Below are positions 25,366 through 34,116 of a DNA stretch of 64,000 nucleotides, piece after piece. The stretch's first letter is position 1. Each line of letters starts with the position of its first letter. The stretch lies in assembly GCF_003710255.1 (NCBI RefSeq), contig NZ_RHIB01000003.1, forward strand, positions 124,001 to 188,000, in the 5' to 3' direction. This stretch comes from Alteribacter keqinensis. Its GTDB lineage: Bacteria; Bacillota; Bacilli; Bacillales; Salisediminibacteriaceae. The notes below the pieces were generated by a model, which saw only the letters and a program-made list of their open reading frames with translations, did not search any database and was not told the DNA's origin. A program made the translations under genes and the position numbers.

Positions 25366-25893
25366 ATGCTTGATAACGTAGTGGGGATGCTGGTCATAAT
25401 TTTTGTGATCAATATCGTATATGTGACACTTTTTACGATTCGAATGATTTTCACACTCAAAAGCCAGCGTTACCTGGCGGCCATTACGAGTGTGATTGAA
25501 ATTGTCATATACATTGTAGGACTGGGTCTCGTTCTTGATAACCTCGACCGGCCGGCAAACCTGGCTGCCTATGCCATAGGCTACGGAATAGGCGTTATTG
25601 TCGGAATGAAAATTGAAGAAAAGCTCGCACTGGGGTATATTACAGTTAACGTTATTACAAAAGAATACGAGCCGGATATCCCAAACGCCCTGCGCGACAA
25701 AGGATACGGCGTTACAAACTGGGTGGCGTACGGACGTGAGGGAGAGCGGCTCATGATGGAAATACTCACGTCAAGAAAATCCCAGACGCACTTATACAAC
25801 ACAGTCAAAGCCCTTGACCCCTACGCGTTTATCATCTCCCATGATACGAAGATGTTCTACGGCGGATTCTGGATCAAAGGGATACGGAGGTAA
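25366..25893 (+). CDS. yebE: UPF0316 / DUF2179 membrane protein
   Basis: A 175-residue protein with three N-terminal helices (about residues 3-25, 38-58, 64-82) and a C-terminal cytoplasmic domain ([16 protein letters not shown], then [21 protein letters not shown]) typical of UPF0316/DUF2179. Function unknown. A TTG at 25354 opens the frame, but GGAGTGGAGG ends directly against it and fits the ATG at 25366 better. Position between pbuG and purE, followed by yebG, matches B. subtilis. Confidence 0.85.
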   Translation: MLDNVVGMLVIIFVINIVYVTLFTIRMIFTLKSQRYLAAITSVIEIVIYIVGLGLVLDNLDRPANLAAYAIGYGIGVIVGMKIEEKLALGYITVNVITKEYEPDIPNALRDKGYGVTNWVAYGREGERLMMEILTSRKSQTHLYNTVKALDPYAFIISHDTKMFYGGFWIKGIRR

Positions 25894-25899
25894 CTAACG

Positions 25900-26106
25900 A
25901 TGTCAAAAGGGAAAAAGAAAGAGAAATTCTACGTTGAAGAAAACGAGACGATTGCCAACTGCCTGGACCGGATGTCAGCGGCAGGCTATACACCAGTCCG
26001 GCGGATGGAAGAGCCGGTACTGAAAGAAGTAAAGCGAAACGGAAAAACAGAAGTTGAAGTCTCCCACCAAAGGATTATGTTTGAGGGAAAAAAGAAAGAT
26101 GAATAA
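25900..26106 (+). CDS. yebG: NETI-motif protein
   Basis: A 68-residue basic protein containing the EENETIANCLDRMSAAGYTP block that names the family, at about residues 11-30, followed by a Lys-rich end. Function unknown. It begins 6 bases after yebE with GGAGG at the junction, so the two genes form an operon, as in B. subtilis. A strong terminator follows. Confidence 0.85.
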   Translation: MSKGKKKEKFYVEENETIANCLDRMSAAGYTPVRRMEEPVLKEVKRNGKTEVEVSHQRIMFEGKKKDE

Positions 26107-26110
26107 AAAG

Positions 26111-26148
26111 AGCCGGTCCATTTGTTTTTGATGGACCGGATCTTTTTT
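26111..26148 (+). terminator. Terminator of yebE-yebG
   Basis: CCGGTCCAT pairs with ATGGACCGG over a 9-base loop, followed by six T. Confidence 0.92.
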
Positions 26149-26396
26149 ATATGTTGATTCTGATTTTTTTGCCTTGCCCTTTGCTTAATTGTACCAACCG
26201 TGGAACGTCTTTATTCGAAGGGTGTTTAAACCAAAGACATCGAATGGACGTCAAAAAGTCCCAATAACGAGAAAGGACACCTTGTTTCCGGGAACCGTTG
26301 CGTTGCAACGCTATTAGGTGAGACCCCGGACAACGGCTTTTACTCCTTCGTCTATACGTTTCCTTTCCTGTAGAATTCGACTGAATGATTTGAGTA

Positions 26397-27777
26397 TTAA
26401 AACCCAGCTAAAAATTTTGCATAATGGAATGGAAGCAGGCATGATAGCCGGTAAAACAAAATGATTGTCTTCAGACATTAACGCCTTAGTCTCTGCAGCT
26501 ATATTTACTTGAAGCTCTAATAACCAGATGTGAAGATTTTTGTCCAGGATCAAATCAAATGCCACTTCACCTAAATGGTATTTCTTATTTCTCTCTATAT
26601 TAAAGAGTACTTTTGTACATACACTTTCAATTCGTTTGATAACGTTGGAGATCTGTTTAGGAGAAAGGTTATAAAATACTTTCATCCCCAGTTCGGCACT
26701 CAGGACCTTCTCTCTGCCAGAAGGGTTTGTAATGATACTGTCACTTTATGCCACCCGGGTTTCAATCGCAGAACACTGCCATTTTCCATTTCTTCCTCTC
26801 TGCATATAGCAACGAAAATCTACTTTGGAAGAGGAATCTGTCGCAATGATTTCCTGTTGGATGAGGTACGTAGAATTTACTCTGTTTATTTAAACTTTAG
26901 AGAGTCTATTTTTCTATCTTTTTTTCTTATTAATACTTCTTCTTGAATCAGGTAGCTTCTTTTCCGGAATTTATTAATGAATTGATCTAACGAGGAATAA
27001 TATTTTCTGTTCCCTTCATTGTCTGTCAGGACAAACTGCATCTTATCCATCTTCAAATGGGAGATACCTTTTCCCTGTGAGGTTTTGGATGGCTTAATGT
27101 ACACCGCTCGTTCTGTTGAGAGCATCTGTAGAATGGTTATCCTTGCTTCTAAGCGCTCTTGTTTCAGGAATGTGGTTTCTTAAGCCAGGTATTTTGGAAG
27201 TCATTTTCCAAAATGTTAATTTATCAAAGTTTCGAAATGGATAATTAAAAATAGTGCTCCCTATATTTTTTCTCAGATGGGAAGAATCTCTTTTATTGAG
27301 GGGGATAACGCTGAAAATAGAAGAAGGATAGGGGAAGGTGCCTTTAATGAATTTCATGGATCTTGGTTCGTAATAATAGCCTATAATTGTTTTGCTTTTT
27401 TTGCTGATCCCATCTTTATTGAATATAATAATAAGTCCATTAATAGAGGGGTAACTTTAAAACCTTAGCATCATTTTATATGGGTTACTATAAAAGAAGG
27501 GTTTAGGCATAAAGCCTATTACAGGTCCTAAATGTAATATGTCTTTGCGGAGGTAACAATCGAAAGGGAGCGAAGGGATCGAAATGAATTTACTAAGCTT
27601 CTTTGGCAATTTAACGATATCCTCTTTTAAGGTAGGATTTACTTTTACTATCATCCTTTTCTTCATATTACCAAATTTGAGAATGATAACTTTATTAAGG
27701 TTGTACTTTAAAAATGCAGATCCACTAATATGAACCTCATTACTTTTACCTGCAGGGTCAATAATAGCAGATATCAC
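26397..27777 (-). pseudogene. Decayed YheC/YheD-type ATP-grasp gene
   Basis: A fourth copy of the family, broken by several frameshifts and stops. Recognisable pieces, in order, are an N-terminal part (27457-27777, with LHLGPVIGFMP), a middle piece with FIKGTFPYPSSIF (27094-27357), an ATP-grasp piece with YIKPSKTSQGKGI (26886-27125) and a C-terminal piece with HLGEVAFDLILD and WLLELQ (about 26400-26685). A frameshift near the end puts the last codons (HYAKFLAGF, stop at 26397) in another frame. The start is GTG at 27777 behind AAAGGAGG. Confidence 0.85.
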
Positions 27778-27825
27778 GGTATCCAGGCCTCCTTTATTAC
27801 AGTTATATAAGACTATCTGCCTTCA

Positions 27826-29118
27826 TCAGAACCCTGAAAGGGATTTGGCATATTCAAAGGGGGCAGGGAGGATGACAGATAATACCTGACGTTCATCATT
27901 TTTGCGATAAGCCTTTCTTTCTGCTGCATAAGGAACTTGCATTTCCAGCAGCCAGATCTTTAGGTCTTTATCAATTATAATGTCAAAAGCAACATCACCA
28001 AGTCTATGTCCGGCCTTTTCGAATTGCCGCAGAGCTTTGGTGCAGACTCTGGTAATTTTTTCTGTTAAATGCTCTGTCTGTTTCTGATTCAACTGAAAAA
28101 TGTCTTTAAAAGCCTGTAGTCCAGGCATGATTTTTATTCTGTTTGAAGAATTGGTAATGACACTGCCTGCCTTTGCTACCTTTGTTTCTATGGCAGTGCA
28201 TTTCCAGGACTTATCTCTTCCCTTTTGCATATAAACCCGGAAGTCGATTTTCCTGTTATTAATATTAACTTTTACTTCCTGCTGGACAAGGTATTTTTGT
28301 TTTCCAATAATGTTGTTCAACTGGGATAATCCCTTTAAAGAGAACACTTTTCCTTTATTATTCGTTAAAATGAATGATCCGTTACGGTCTTCCAGCCTGT
28401 AAATTCCTCTTCCTGCATCTTTACGCAAAGGTTTAAGGTAAACCGTTTTATAGGCAGATAATAGATTTTTTACAGAAGAAGGTCCTCTGTAGATCGAAGT
28501 TTGAGGAAGATGCGGCAGCAGGTGGCGGTTTCTTGACACGCGGCTCCAAAATGTATACTTATTAACATTCCTGTGAGGGTTGTTAAATATTTTGATACCC
28601 TGAGATTTAAGGTACTTAAGTCTTTTTCGTGACATCAAAGCGCGATTGAAAATGACGGTTGGATAAGGGAAGATACCTTTAATTACTTTTTTACTGGACG
28701 GATCATAGTAATACCCCGTGATGGTCCGGCTTTTTTTATTCACCTTACGCCTTGAAAATACGAAAATTAATCCTTTAATGTCCTTGTAATCCTTAAATCG
28801 GGGCAATAACAGAGATTTCCTTTTTTGATAAATACCGTTTGGCATAAAACCGATTACCGGACCTAAGTGCAGGTGGTTGTTTTTGAAGTAGCTCTCATAA
28901 GGCAGGTCTGGAATGGCGATCTGTCTCGTTATGCGTTGAGGAAGGACGATCTGTTCAAAGGGTAAATGATTGTTAATTTTAATGTTTAATTGCTTTTTGA
29001 GAAGGCCGAAATGAAGAACAATGTTCTTGGAATTGAGTTTATTATGCTCTGCCGTATCTTTACTCATAAATATGGAATTCTCTTTAATAGACTTGTCAAT
29101 TTTTATATCAGGCAACAT
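27826..29118 (-). CDS. YheC/YheD-family spore-coat-associated ATP-grasp protein (1)
   Basis: 430 residues. The N-terminal domain ends LHLGPVIGFMPNGIY; an ATP-grasp domain follows with YLKPLRKDAGRGIYRLE (nucleotide-binding loop), QQEVKVNINNRKIDFRVYMQKG and GDVAFDIIIDKDLKIWLLEMQV. Family members are endospore-coat-associated in B. subtilis; the ligase substrate is unknown. The usual metal-ligand Asn after Glu is Gln here. ATG at 29118 follows AAAGGAG; a longer frame to 29133 lacks such a site. A sigma-K-like promoter lies upstream. Confidence 0.85.
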   Translation of the reverse strand: MLPDIKIDKSIKENSIFMSKDTAEHNKLNSKNIVLHFGLLKKQLNIKINNHLPFEQIVLPQRITRQIAIPDLPYESYFKNNHLHLGPVIGFMPNGIYQKRKSLLLPRFKDYKDIKGLIFVFSRRKVNKKSRTITGYYYDPSSKKVIKGIFPYPTVIFNRALMSRKRLKYLKSQGIKIFNNPHRNVNKYTFWSRVSRNRHLLPHLPQTSIYRGPSSVKNLLSAYKTVYLKPLRKDAGRGIYRLEDRNGSFILTNNKGKVFSLKGLSQLNNIIGKQKYLVQQEVKVNINNRKIDFRVYMQKGRDKSWKCTAIETKVAKAGSVITNSSNRIKIMPGLQAFKDIFQLNQKQTEHLTEKITRVCTKALRQFEKAGHRLGDVAFDIIIDKDLKIWLLEMQVPYAAERKAYRKNDERQVLSVILPAPFEYAKSLSGF

Positions 29119-29136
29119 GTTCACTCCTTTCATGAT

Positions 29137-29165
29137 GTTCTATTCTATGCACCTTCTTATTAAAT
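29137..29165 (-). promoter_or_regulatory. Candidate sigma-K (late mother-cell) promoter
   Basis: On the minus strand AAACC is followed, after 16 bases, by CATAGAATA, which fits the sigma-K pattern (AC-rich -35, CATAnnnTA -10). It lies about 25 bases before the ATG at 29118. Confidence 0.5.
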
Positions 29166-29266
29166 GGTTTAAACTCTTGTACACCTTATCCAATTAAGCA
29201 GAAGCCTCTTTCCCAAAGGTTCCTTCCACTCTTAGAACGGTGATGGTTAGTAATAGTAAATAATAA

Positions 29267-30556
29267 TTAAAATCCTGCTAATGCCTTCGCATATTCAAAT
29301 GGTGCTGGCAGAACTTCAGGAAGGATAATCTGGTCTTCCTTTGACCAGAATACTTTCCTTTCAGCGGCATACCTGATTTGTACTTCAAGTAACCAAACCT
29401 TCATCCGGCTGTCTATAATAAAGTCAAATGCTGCATCTCCGTAATGATCTCCCTGTTGTTCCAAGAGGGTCAGTGCTTGGATGCACAATTTAGTAATTTC
29501 AGAGACTTTATTATCAATCTCATGTTTGAACATTCCGTATATTTCTTTCATGGCTGCTTTCCCGGGCAAAACTCGCTCTCTTCCGGTTGAGTTTGTAATA
29601 ATACTGTCTTCTTTTGCAATACGGGCTTCAATAGCTGTTCCTTTCCATTTTGCTTCGTACCCTCGCTGCATATAGATCCGGAAGTCAACCTTTTTGTTAA
29701 TGAACGGTACTGGGACTTCCTGTTGCATAAGGTATTTTTGAGTCTTTATGATGTTTTCCAGATCTGACAAGTCGTCCAGCCTGCTAATATTACCTTTTTT
29801 GTCAGTGAGGGAAAAAGCGCTTTTATGTTTTTCAAGTTTGTAGATCCCTCTGCCACCGGATTTATTTAATGGTTTCAAATAGATTGCGCTGCAGTTTGAC
29901 AGCATCTGTTCGGCTGAAGAGGTACCGCTATACATACATGTGTATGGAAGGTGAGATTTTAATTCCTGATTTTGCGATACTGTTTCCCAAAAGCAAAGTT
30001 TGTTTACATTTCTTTGGGGGTAGTTAAACAGGTTAATTCCCAGTGATTTTAAGTGTCTTAATTTTTTCTTAGTCATCCTTGCACGAACAAAGACTGCAGA
30101 TGGGTATGGGAAGGTCCCTTTTGTTAACTCGGCTGTATGTGGATTGTAGTAATACCCATTTATCGTAAGGTCTTTTTTATTCAAGTCCTTTTCTTTAAAT
30201 ATCATAATTAACCCTTTGATTTTGTTGTAATTTTTAAACCGTTGCATTAATAAAGAGGGATTTTTTAAGTATAAGGTGTTAGGCATAAAGCCGATAACAG
30301 GACCTAAATGAAATTGATCATCTTTAAAGAAACTTTCATAGGGAAGGTTCGGAAGGGAGATCGTACTCGTCAAGCGTTCCGGTAAAATTATCTGACCTGC
30401 AGGCAGACGATTAGTAAGTTCTATGTTTAATTCTTTTTTAAGAATACCAAAGTGGAGTACTACTTTGGTTGAACTAAGATCTTGACTTTTATACGTATCC
30501 TCACTCATGTATATTTTATTATCAGATAGTAAACGGTCTATCTTTATCTCAATCAT
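29267..30556 (-). CDS. YheC/YheD-family spore-coat-associated ATP-grasp protein (2)
   Basis: 429 residues, colinear with its neighbours: FHLGPVIGFMPNTLY, TKGTFPYPSAVF, YLKPLNKSGGRGIYKLE, QQEVPVPFINKKVDFRIYMQRG and GDAAFDFIID...VWLLEVQIRYAAERK, ending PAPFEYAKALAGF. The Glu-Val-Gln triplet again replaces the Glu-x-Asn expected at the second Mg ligand. The frame opens at 30580, but GGAAAGGAG precedes the ATG at 30556. No clear terminator separates it from gene (1). Confidence 0.85.
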   Translation of the reverse strand: MIEIKIDRLLSDNKIYMSEDTYKSQDLSSTKVVLHFGILKKELNIELTNRLPAGQIILPERLTSTISLPNLPYESFFKDDQFHLGPVIGFMPNTLYLKNPSLLMQRFKNYNKIKGLIMIFKEKDLNKKDLTINGYYYNPHTAELTKGTFPYPSAVFVRARMTKKKLRHLKSLGINLFNYPQRNVNKLCFWETVSQNQELKSHLPYTCMYSGTSSAEQMLSNCSAIYLKPLNKSGGRGIYKLEKHKSAFSLTDKKGNISRLDDLSDLENIIKTQKYLMQQEVPVPFINKKVDFRIYMQRGYEAKWKGTAIEARIAKEDSIITNSTGRERVLPGKAAMKEIYGMFKHEIDNKVSEITKLCIQALTLLEQQGDHYGDAAFDFIIDSRMKVWLLEVQIRYAAERKVFWSKEDQIILPEVLPAPFEYAKALAGF

Positions 30557-30673
30557 GCTGTTCGTCACTCCTTTCCACACACTATATTCAATGGAGGCGG
30601 AAGTGTGTAAGCAGTTGTTTCCGGCGGATAAATCAGGCAGGAAGGTAAGGCAACAGTTGATGATGGAGGCACA

Positions 30674-30710
30674 TAAAAAGACCTCAACCTGGGATAAACC
30701 GGAGTTGAGG
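30674..30710 (-). terminator. Terminator of the third YheC/YheD-type gene
   Basis: On the minus strand GCCTCAAC pairs with GTTGAGGT, followed by CTTTTT. It begins just after the stop at 30715, so this gene is a unit on its own. Confidence 0.8.
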
Positions 30711-30714
30711 CAGA

Positions 30715-32022
30715 TTAAAATTCAGTAAGAGATTTGGCGTAATGAAAAGGTGTAGGAAGGATGTTCTTTGAAATAATTGATTCGTCATCAGGAAGCGGTT
30801 TTTTAATATCAGCTACATAACGTACTTGAACTTCCAGCAGCCAGATTTTCATTTTATTGTCTACGGCAAGGTCTACCGCCACGTCCCCGAGAAAAAAGTT
30901 CTTCTTTCTCTCAAAGAGGATAAGGAGCTCCCGGCACAAGACTTCAGCTTCTTTTAATTTTGCAGATGCTTCAGATTGAGGTAATGAGTAATAAAAGGAA
31001 AGAGCCTCTTCCCCTGTAACAATGTTTTTACGGTAAGGATAGTTGGTCACAATTACTCGTTTGTCGGCTACTTTTCCTGTTATAGCCGAGGCCTGCCAGA
31101 CGTGTTCGCTGTTTTTTTGCATATATACCCGAAAATCGAGCCTGTGCCCTTTAAATATCGTATCGATCGCCTGTTGGACAAGGAGATGCTTATGTTTATT
31201 TCTTTTGAAAAGAGCCGTCAATGCTTTGGTGTTTTTTAAATAGGCTGACTTTCCATTTGTATCATACACTTGATAACCTGTATTCTTTTTACAAACATAA
31301 TGTATACCTCTTCCACGGGATAGGTTTACAGGCTTTACATATACGCCTGAATACTTTGTGAGCATTCTTTTTATGGACCTTCCTCCGTTATACTTGATGG
31401 TATGAGGGAGGTGTGTTCTTAACCTGCTTGAAGGAAGAGGGATAATCTTCTGTAAAGAATCTTTGGTAATGGGAGATGGCGTATAGTTAAACAATTTCCC
31501 TTTTAGAAAGTGATTAAAGTATACAAACTCCTGCTTCGACAGTTTTACCCTTGTATAGAGAACAGATGGGAGGGGAAACGTTCCTTCAGTAAATACATCT
31601 TCTGCAGAATTATAGTAATATCCGTGAATAACCTGCTTATGGAAATTGATATTCTTTTTATTAAAGAAATAAATTAATCCTTTCACGTGTTCGTAATCAG
31701 TAAATCGTTCTTTTAGCCTTTGAGGATTGTTATAAAAATACCTGGAAGGAATAAACCCTATCACTGGCCCGATAAACAGCTCTTTATTGCTTACATAGCT
31801 GTCAAAAGGCAGCGTGGGAATCTGTATCTTCTCTGAAAAGTACGGGGAAACACGAATTACACCTGATTTCAAACTGTTATTAATGTCAATGCGGTAGCGT
31901 ACTTTAGAAGCTCCCAGATGAACGATAGTGGAATCAAGTGAAAATTGATGAAGAAACAGGGTTTTCTCATTCATTATCAGAGTGGGTTCCTGTATGGAGT
32001 TATCAATAATAACCTTCGGCAT
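30715..32022 (-). CDS. YheC/YheD-family spore-coat-associated ATP-grasp protein (3)
   Basis: 435 residues, the most divergent of the three: LFIGPVIGFIPSRYF, TEGTFPLPSVLYTR, YVKPVNLSRGRGIHYV, QQAIDTIFKGHRLDFRVYMQKN and LGDVAVDLAVDNKMKIWLLEVQV, ending PTPFHYAKSLTEF. The acidic and Glu-Gln positions of the active site are the same as in its neighbours. ATG follows AGAGGAGGT. Transcription runs away from the divergent purE operon. Confidence 0.85.
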   Translation of the reverse strand: MPKVIIDNSIQEPTLIMNEKTLFLHQFSLDSTIVHLGASKVRYRIDINNSLKSGVIRVSPYFSEKIQIPTLPFDSYVSNKELFIGPVIGFIPSRYFYNNPQRLKERFTDYEHVKGLIYFFNKKNINFHKQVIHGYYYNSAEDVFTEGTFPLPSVLYTRVKLSKQEFVYFNHFLKGKLFNYTPSPITKDSLQKIIPLPSSRLRTHLPHTIKYNGGRSIKRMLTKYSGVYVKPVNLSRGRGIHYVCKKNTGYQVYDTNGKSAYLKNTKALTALFKRNKHKHLLVQQAIDTIFKGHRLDFRVYMQKNSEHVWQASAITGKVADKRVIVTNYPYRKNIVTGEEALSFYYSLPQSEASAKLKEAEVLCRELLILFERKKNFFLGDVAVDLAVDNKMKIWLLEVQVRYVADIKKPLPDDESIISKNILPTPFHYAKSLTEF

Positions 32023-32107
32023 CGTTTACCTCCTCTCTTGTCTTGTATAATATACTCGAGTGCAAAAAGCATGATTGTGCCATGACCCAGACAGTGTGGA
32101 TGGCTCG

Positions 32108-32152
32108 AAATCCGAACGATGGATTAAAGTGTTGAGGTTATCGTTCGATTTT
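32108..32152. promoter_or_regulatory. Paired PurR boxes upstream of purE
   Basis: AAATCCGAACGAT at 32108-32120 matches the PurBox pattern almost fully. The inverted partner ATCGTTCGATTTT is at 32140-32152. Confidence 0.82.
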
Positions 32153-32154
32153 AG

Positions 32155-32184
32155 TTGACACCACCCCCATTACCTTGTTACGAT
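32155..32184 (+). promoter_or_regulatory. Sigma-A promoter of the pur operon
   Basis: TTGACA at 32155-32160 and TACGAT at 32179-32184, 18-base spacer, immediately after the PurR boxes. Confidence 0.65.
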
Positions 32185-32210
32185 GTAACCGATAAAACGA
32201 ATTGAACAGA

Positions 32211-32279
32211 CCTCATATAATCTCGGGAATAAGGCCCGAAAGTCTCTACCTGGCGACCGTAAATCGCCGGCCTATGAGG
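32211..32279 (+). ncRNA. Guanine-class purine riboswitch aptamer (purE leader)
   Basis: P1 CCTCATA pairs with TATGAGG. P2 is TCGGG/CCCGA, P3 is TGGCGA/TCGCCG and J2/3 is GTCTCTACC. In J3/1 the sequence is GGCCTATG, so the guanine-specifying C is kept but the preceding base, A in xpt and in the other two copies, is C. Confidence 0.9.
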
Positions 32280-32384
32280 ACGATCAGTATACGTGAGTGC
32301 GAGAGCAGACAATAAGGCAGCGAACCGTCCGTAGTTTACAGACGAACAGTTTCGAATTATGCCACCGGTCTGTCTCGTAACGGG

Positions 32385-32429
32385 AACGTGTGCGTTTGTC
32401 CTCTTACGGGCAAATGGACACGTTTTTTT
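32385..32429 (+). terminator. purE riboswitch terminator
   Basis: AACGTGT..TTTG pairs with CAAA..ACACGTT, followed by seven T, about 55 bases before purE. Confidence 0.85.
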
Positions 32430-32485
32430 GTTTTCCATAGATCTCGACACAAAACAAAATCCCCAGCAGAAAGAAGGTTTTCGCT

Positions 32486-32971
32486 ATGGCAAAAGTCGGT
32501 GTGATTATGGGTTCAATATCAGACTGGGACACGATGAAGCACGCAACAGACGTTCTCGAAGAACTTTCCGTTCCATATGAGAAAAAAATCGTCTCGGCCC
32601 ACCGGACGCCGGATCTTATGTTCGAATACGCAGAAACGGCAAAAGAGCGGGGGGTTGAAGTGATCATCGCCGGAGCAGGGGGAGCTGCGCACCTTCCAGG
32701 GATGGTTGCTGCAAAAACTCTTCTTCCCGTTATCGGTGTCCCGGTCCAGTCCAAGGCATTGAATGGCCTTGATTCCCTCCTTTCCATCGTTCAGATGCCA
32801 GCCGGGGTTCCCGTTGCGACAGTGGCGATCGGGAAAGCGGGAGCAGCAAATGCGGGCCTTCTAGCAGCCCAGCAGCTTGCGGTTCACGATGACCAAATCG
32901 CGGACAAATTACAAGAGCGTCGTGACAACAAACAAGAAGAAGTGATGGAAAGCGGGGCGAATCTTCTATGA
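32486..32971 (+). CDS. purE: N5-carboxyaminoimidazole ribonucleotide mutase
   Basis: 161 residues, class I Pur[11 protein letters not shown] (about residues 9-18), SAHRTPD (about 40-46) and [13 protein letters not shown] form the active site. It moves the carboxylate of N5-CAIR to C4, giving CAIR. First gene of the twelve-gene operon; an AAGAAGG site precedes the ATG. Its stop overlaps the purK start (ATGA). Confidence 0.95.
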   Translation: MAKVGVIMGSISDWDTMKHATDVLEELSVPYEKKIVSAHRTPDLMFEYAETAKERGVEVIIAGAGGAAHLPGMVAAKTLLPVIGVPVQSKALNGLDSLLSIVQMPAGVPVATVAIGKAGAANAGLLAAQQLAVHDDQIADKLQERRDNKQEEVMESGANLL

Positions 32972-34116
32972 CTAGAGTGCTACCCGGAAAAACGATCGGC
33001 ATCCTCGGCGGCGGACAGCTTGGAAGAATGATGGCACTCTCCGCCCGGCAAATGGGCTACCGCATCGCAATACTTGAGCCGGGCAAAGGCTCACCTGCAG
33101 GCCAGGTCGCAGACACAGAAGTCATGACAGCTTACAACGACGAAAAAGGTGCTGAAGAACTAGCCCAAAAAACCGACGTGATTACCTATGAATTCGAAAA
33201 CATCGACGCCAATACAGCATCCTGGCTTGAAGAGAATGCAAACTTTCCCCAGGGAAGCAATCTTCTCGCTATTTCCCAGGACCGTCTCAAGGAAAAGAAA
33301 GCCATTACTTCCTTCGGTGTGCCCGTTGCCCCTTATGTAGAGGTGAACACCATTGAAGAGCTCTACGCAGCTACAGGCAAGCTTGGCTATCCTTCGGTGT
33401 TGAAAACAACCCGCGGGGGCTATGATGGGAAAGGGCAGGCGGTTATCCAAAGCCCGGCCGATCTTCTCGAAGCCTGGAACGCACTTGAAGGAAAAGGCCC
33501 GTTCGTCCTTGAGAAGTGGATTGCCTTCACTAAAGAACTGAGCGTGATCATTACCCGGAGCGTCTCAGGCAGCACCAGCGTGTTTCCCGTTGCGGAAAAT
33601 GTGCACAAGAACAATATCCTTCATCAGACGATCGTCCCGGCAAGAATCTCAGGCGGCGTTCAGGCAGCGGCTGTTGCTCTGGCAGAAAAGCTCGCTGAAT
33701 CGTTTGGTCTTGTTGGCACACTGGCTGTTGAACTGTTTCTTACGGAAGACGATGAGCTTTACGTAAACGAACTGGCCCCGCGTCCCCACAACTCCGGTCA
33801 TTTTACGATCAATGCCTGTGATACGTCACAGTTTGAACAGCATGTGAGAGCCGTATGTGACCTGCCCCTCGGAAAGACGGATTTACTAAAGCCTGCTGTG
33901 ATGGTTAATATATTAGGGGAGCATGTACCGAGAATCCTTGAAAAAATGGACGATTTTCCGGAAGGCCATCTGCACCTGTATGGGAAAGAATCAGCCAAAC
34001 CCGGCCGCAAGATGGGGCATTTAACCCTTCTTGGGGACAATACAGAAGAGATCCTCAGGCGCATCAACTCCTCCGCAATCTGGAGAGAACAACAAGTAAT
34101 GGAGGCAAATCAATGA
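32968..34116 (+). CDS. purK: N5-carboxyaminoimidazole ribonucleotide synthase
   Basis: 382-residue ATP-grasp enzyme making N5-CAIR from AIR, ATP and bicarbonate. The N-terminal [27 protein letters not shown] (ATP loop) and the late [15 protein letters not shown] metal site are all present. It overlaps purE and purB by ATGA junctions, which suggests tight translational coupling. Confidence 0.95.
   Translation: MTRVLPGKTIGILGGGQLGRMMALSARQMGYRIAILEPGKGSPAGQVADTEVMTAYNDEKGAEELAQKTDVITYEFENIDANTASWLEENANFPQGSNLLAISQDRLKEKKAITSFGVPVAPYVEVNTIEELYAATGKLGYPSVLKTTRGGYDGKGQAVIQSPADLLEAWNALEGKGPFVLEKWIAFTKELSVIITRSVSGSTSVFPVAENVHKNNILHQTIVPARISGGVQAAAVALAEKLAESFGLVGTLAVELFLTEDDELYVNELAPRPHNSGHFTINACDTSQFEQHVRAVCDLPLGKTDLLKPAVMVNILGEHVPRILEKMDDFPEGHLHLYGKESAKPGRKMGHLTLLGDNTEEILRRINSSAIWREQQVMEANQ

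Noticed and set aside
32050-32085. Sporulation promoter before the YheC/YheD-type gene at 32022
   Set aside because: TATATTATA is near the sigma-K -10 pattern, but no AC-type -35 lies at 15-17 bases.
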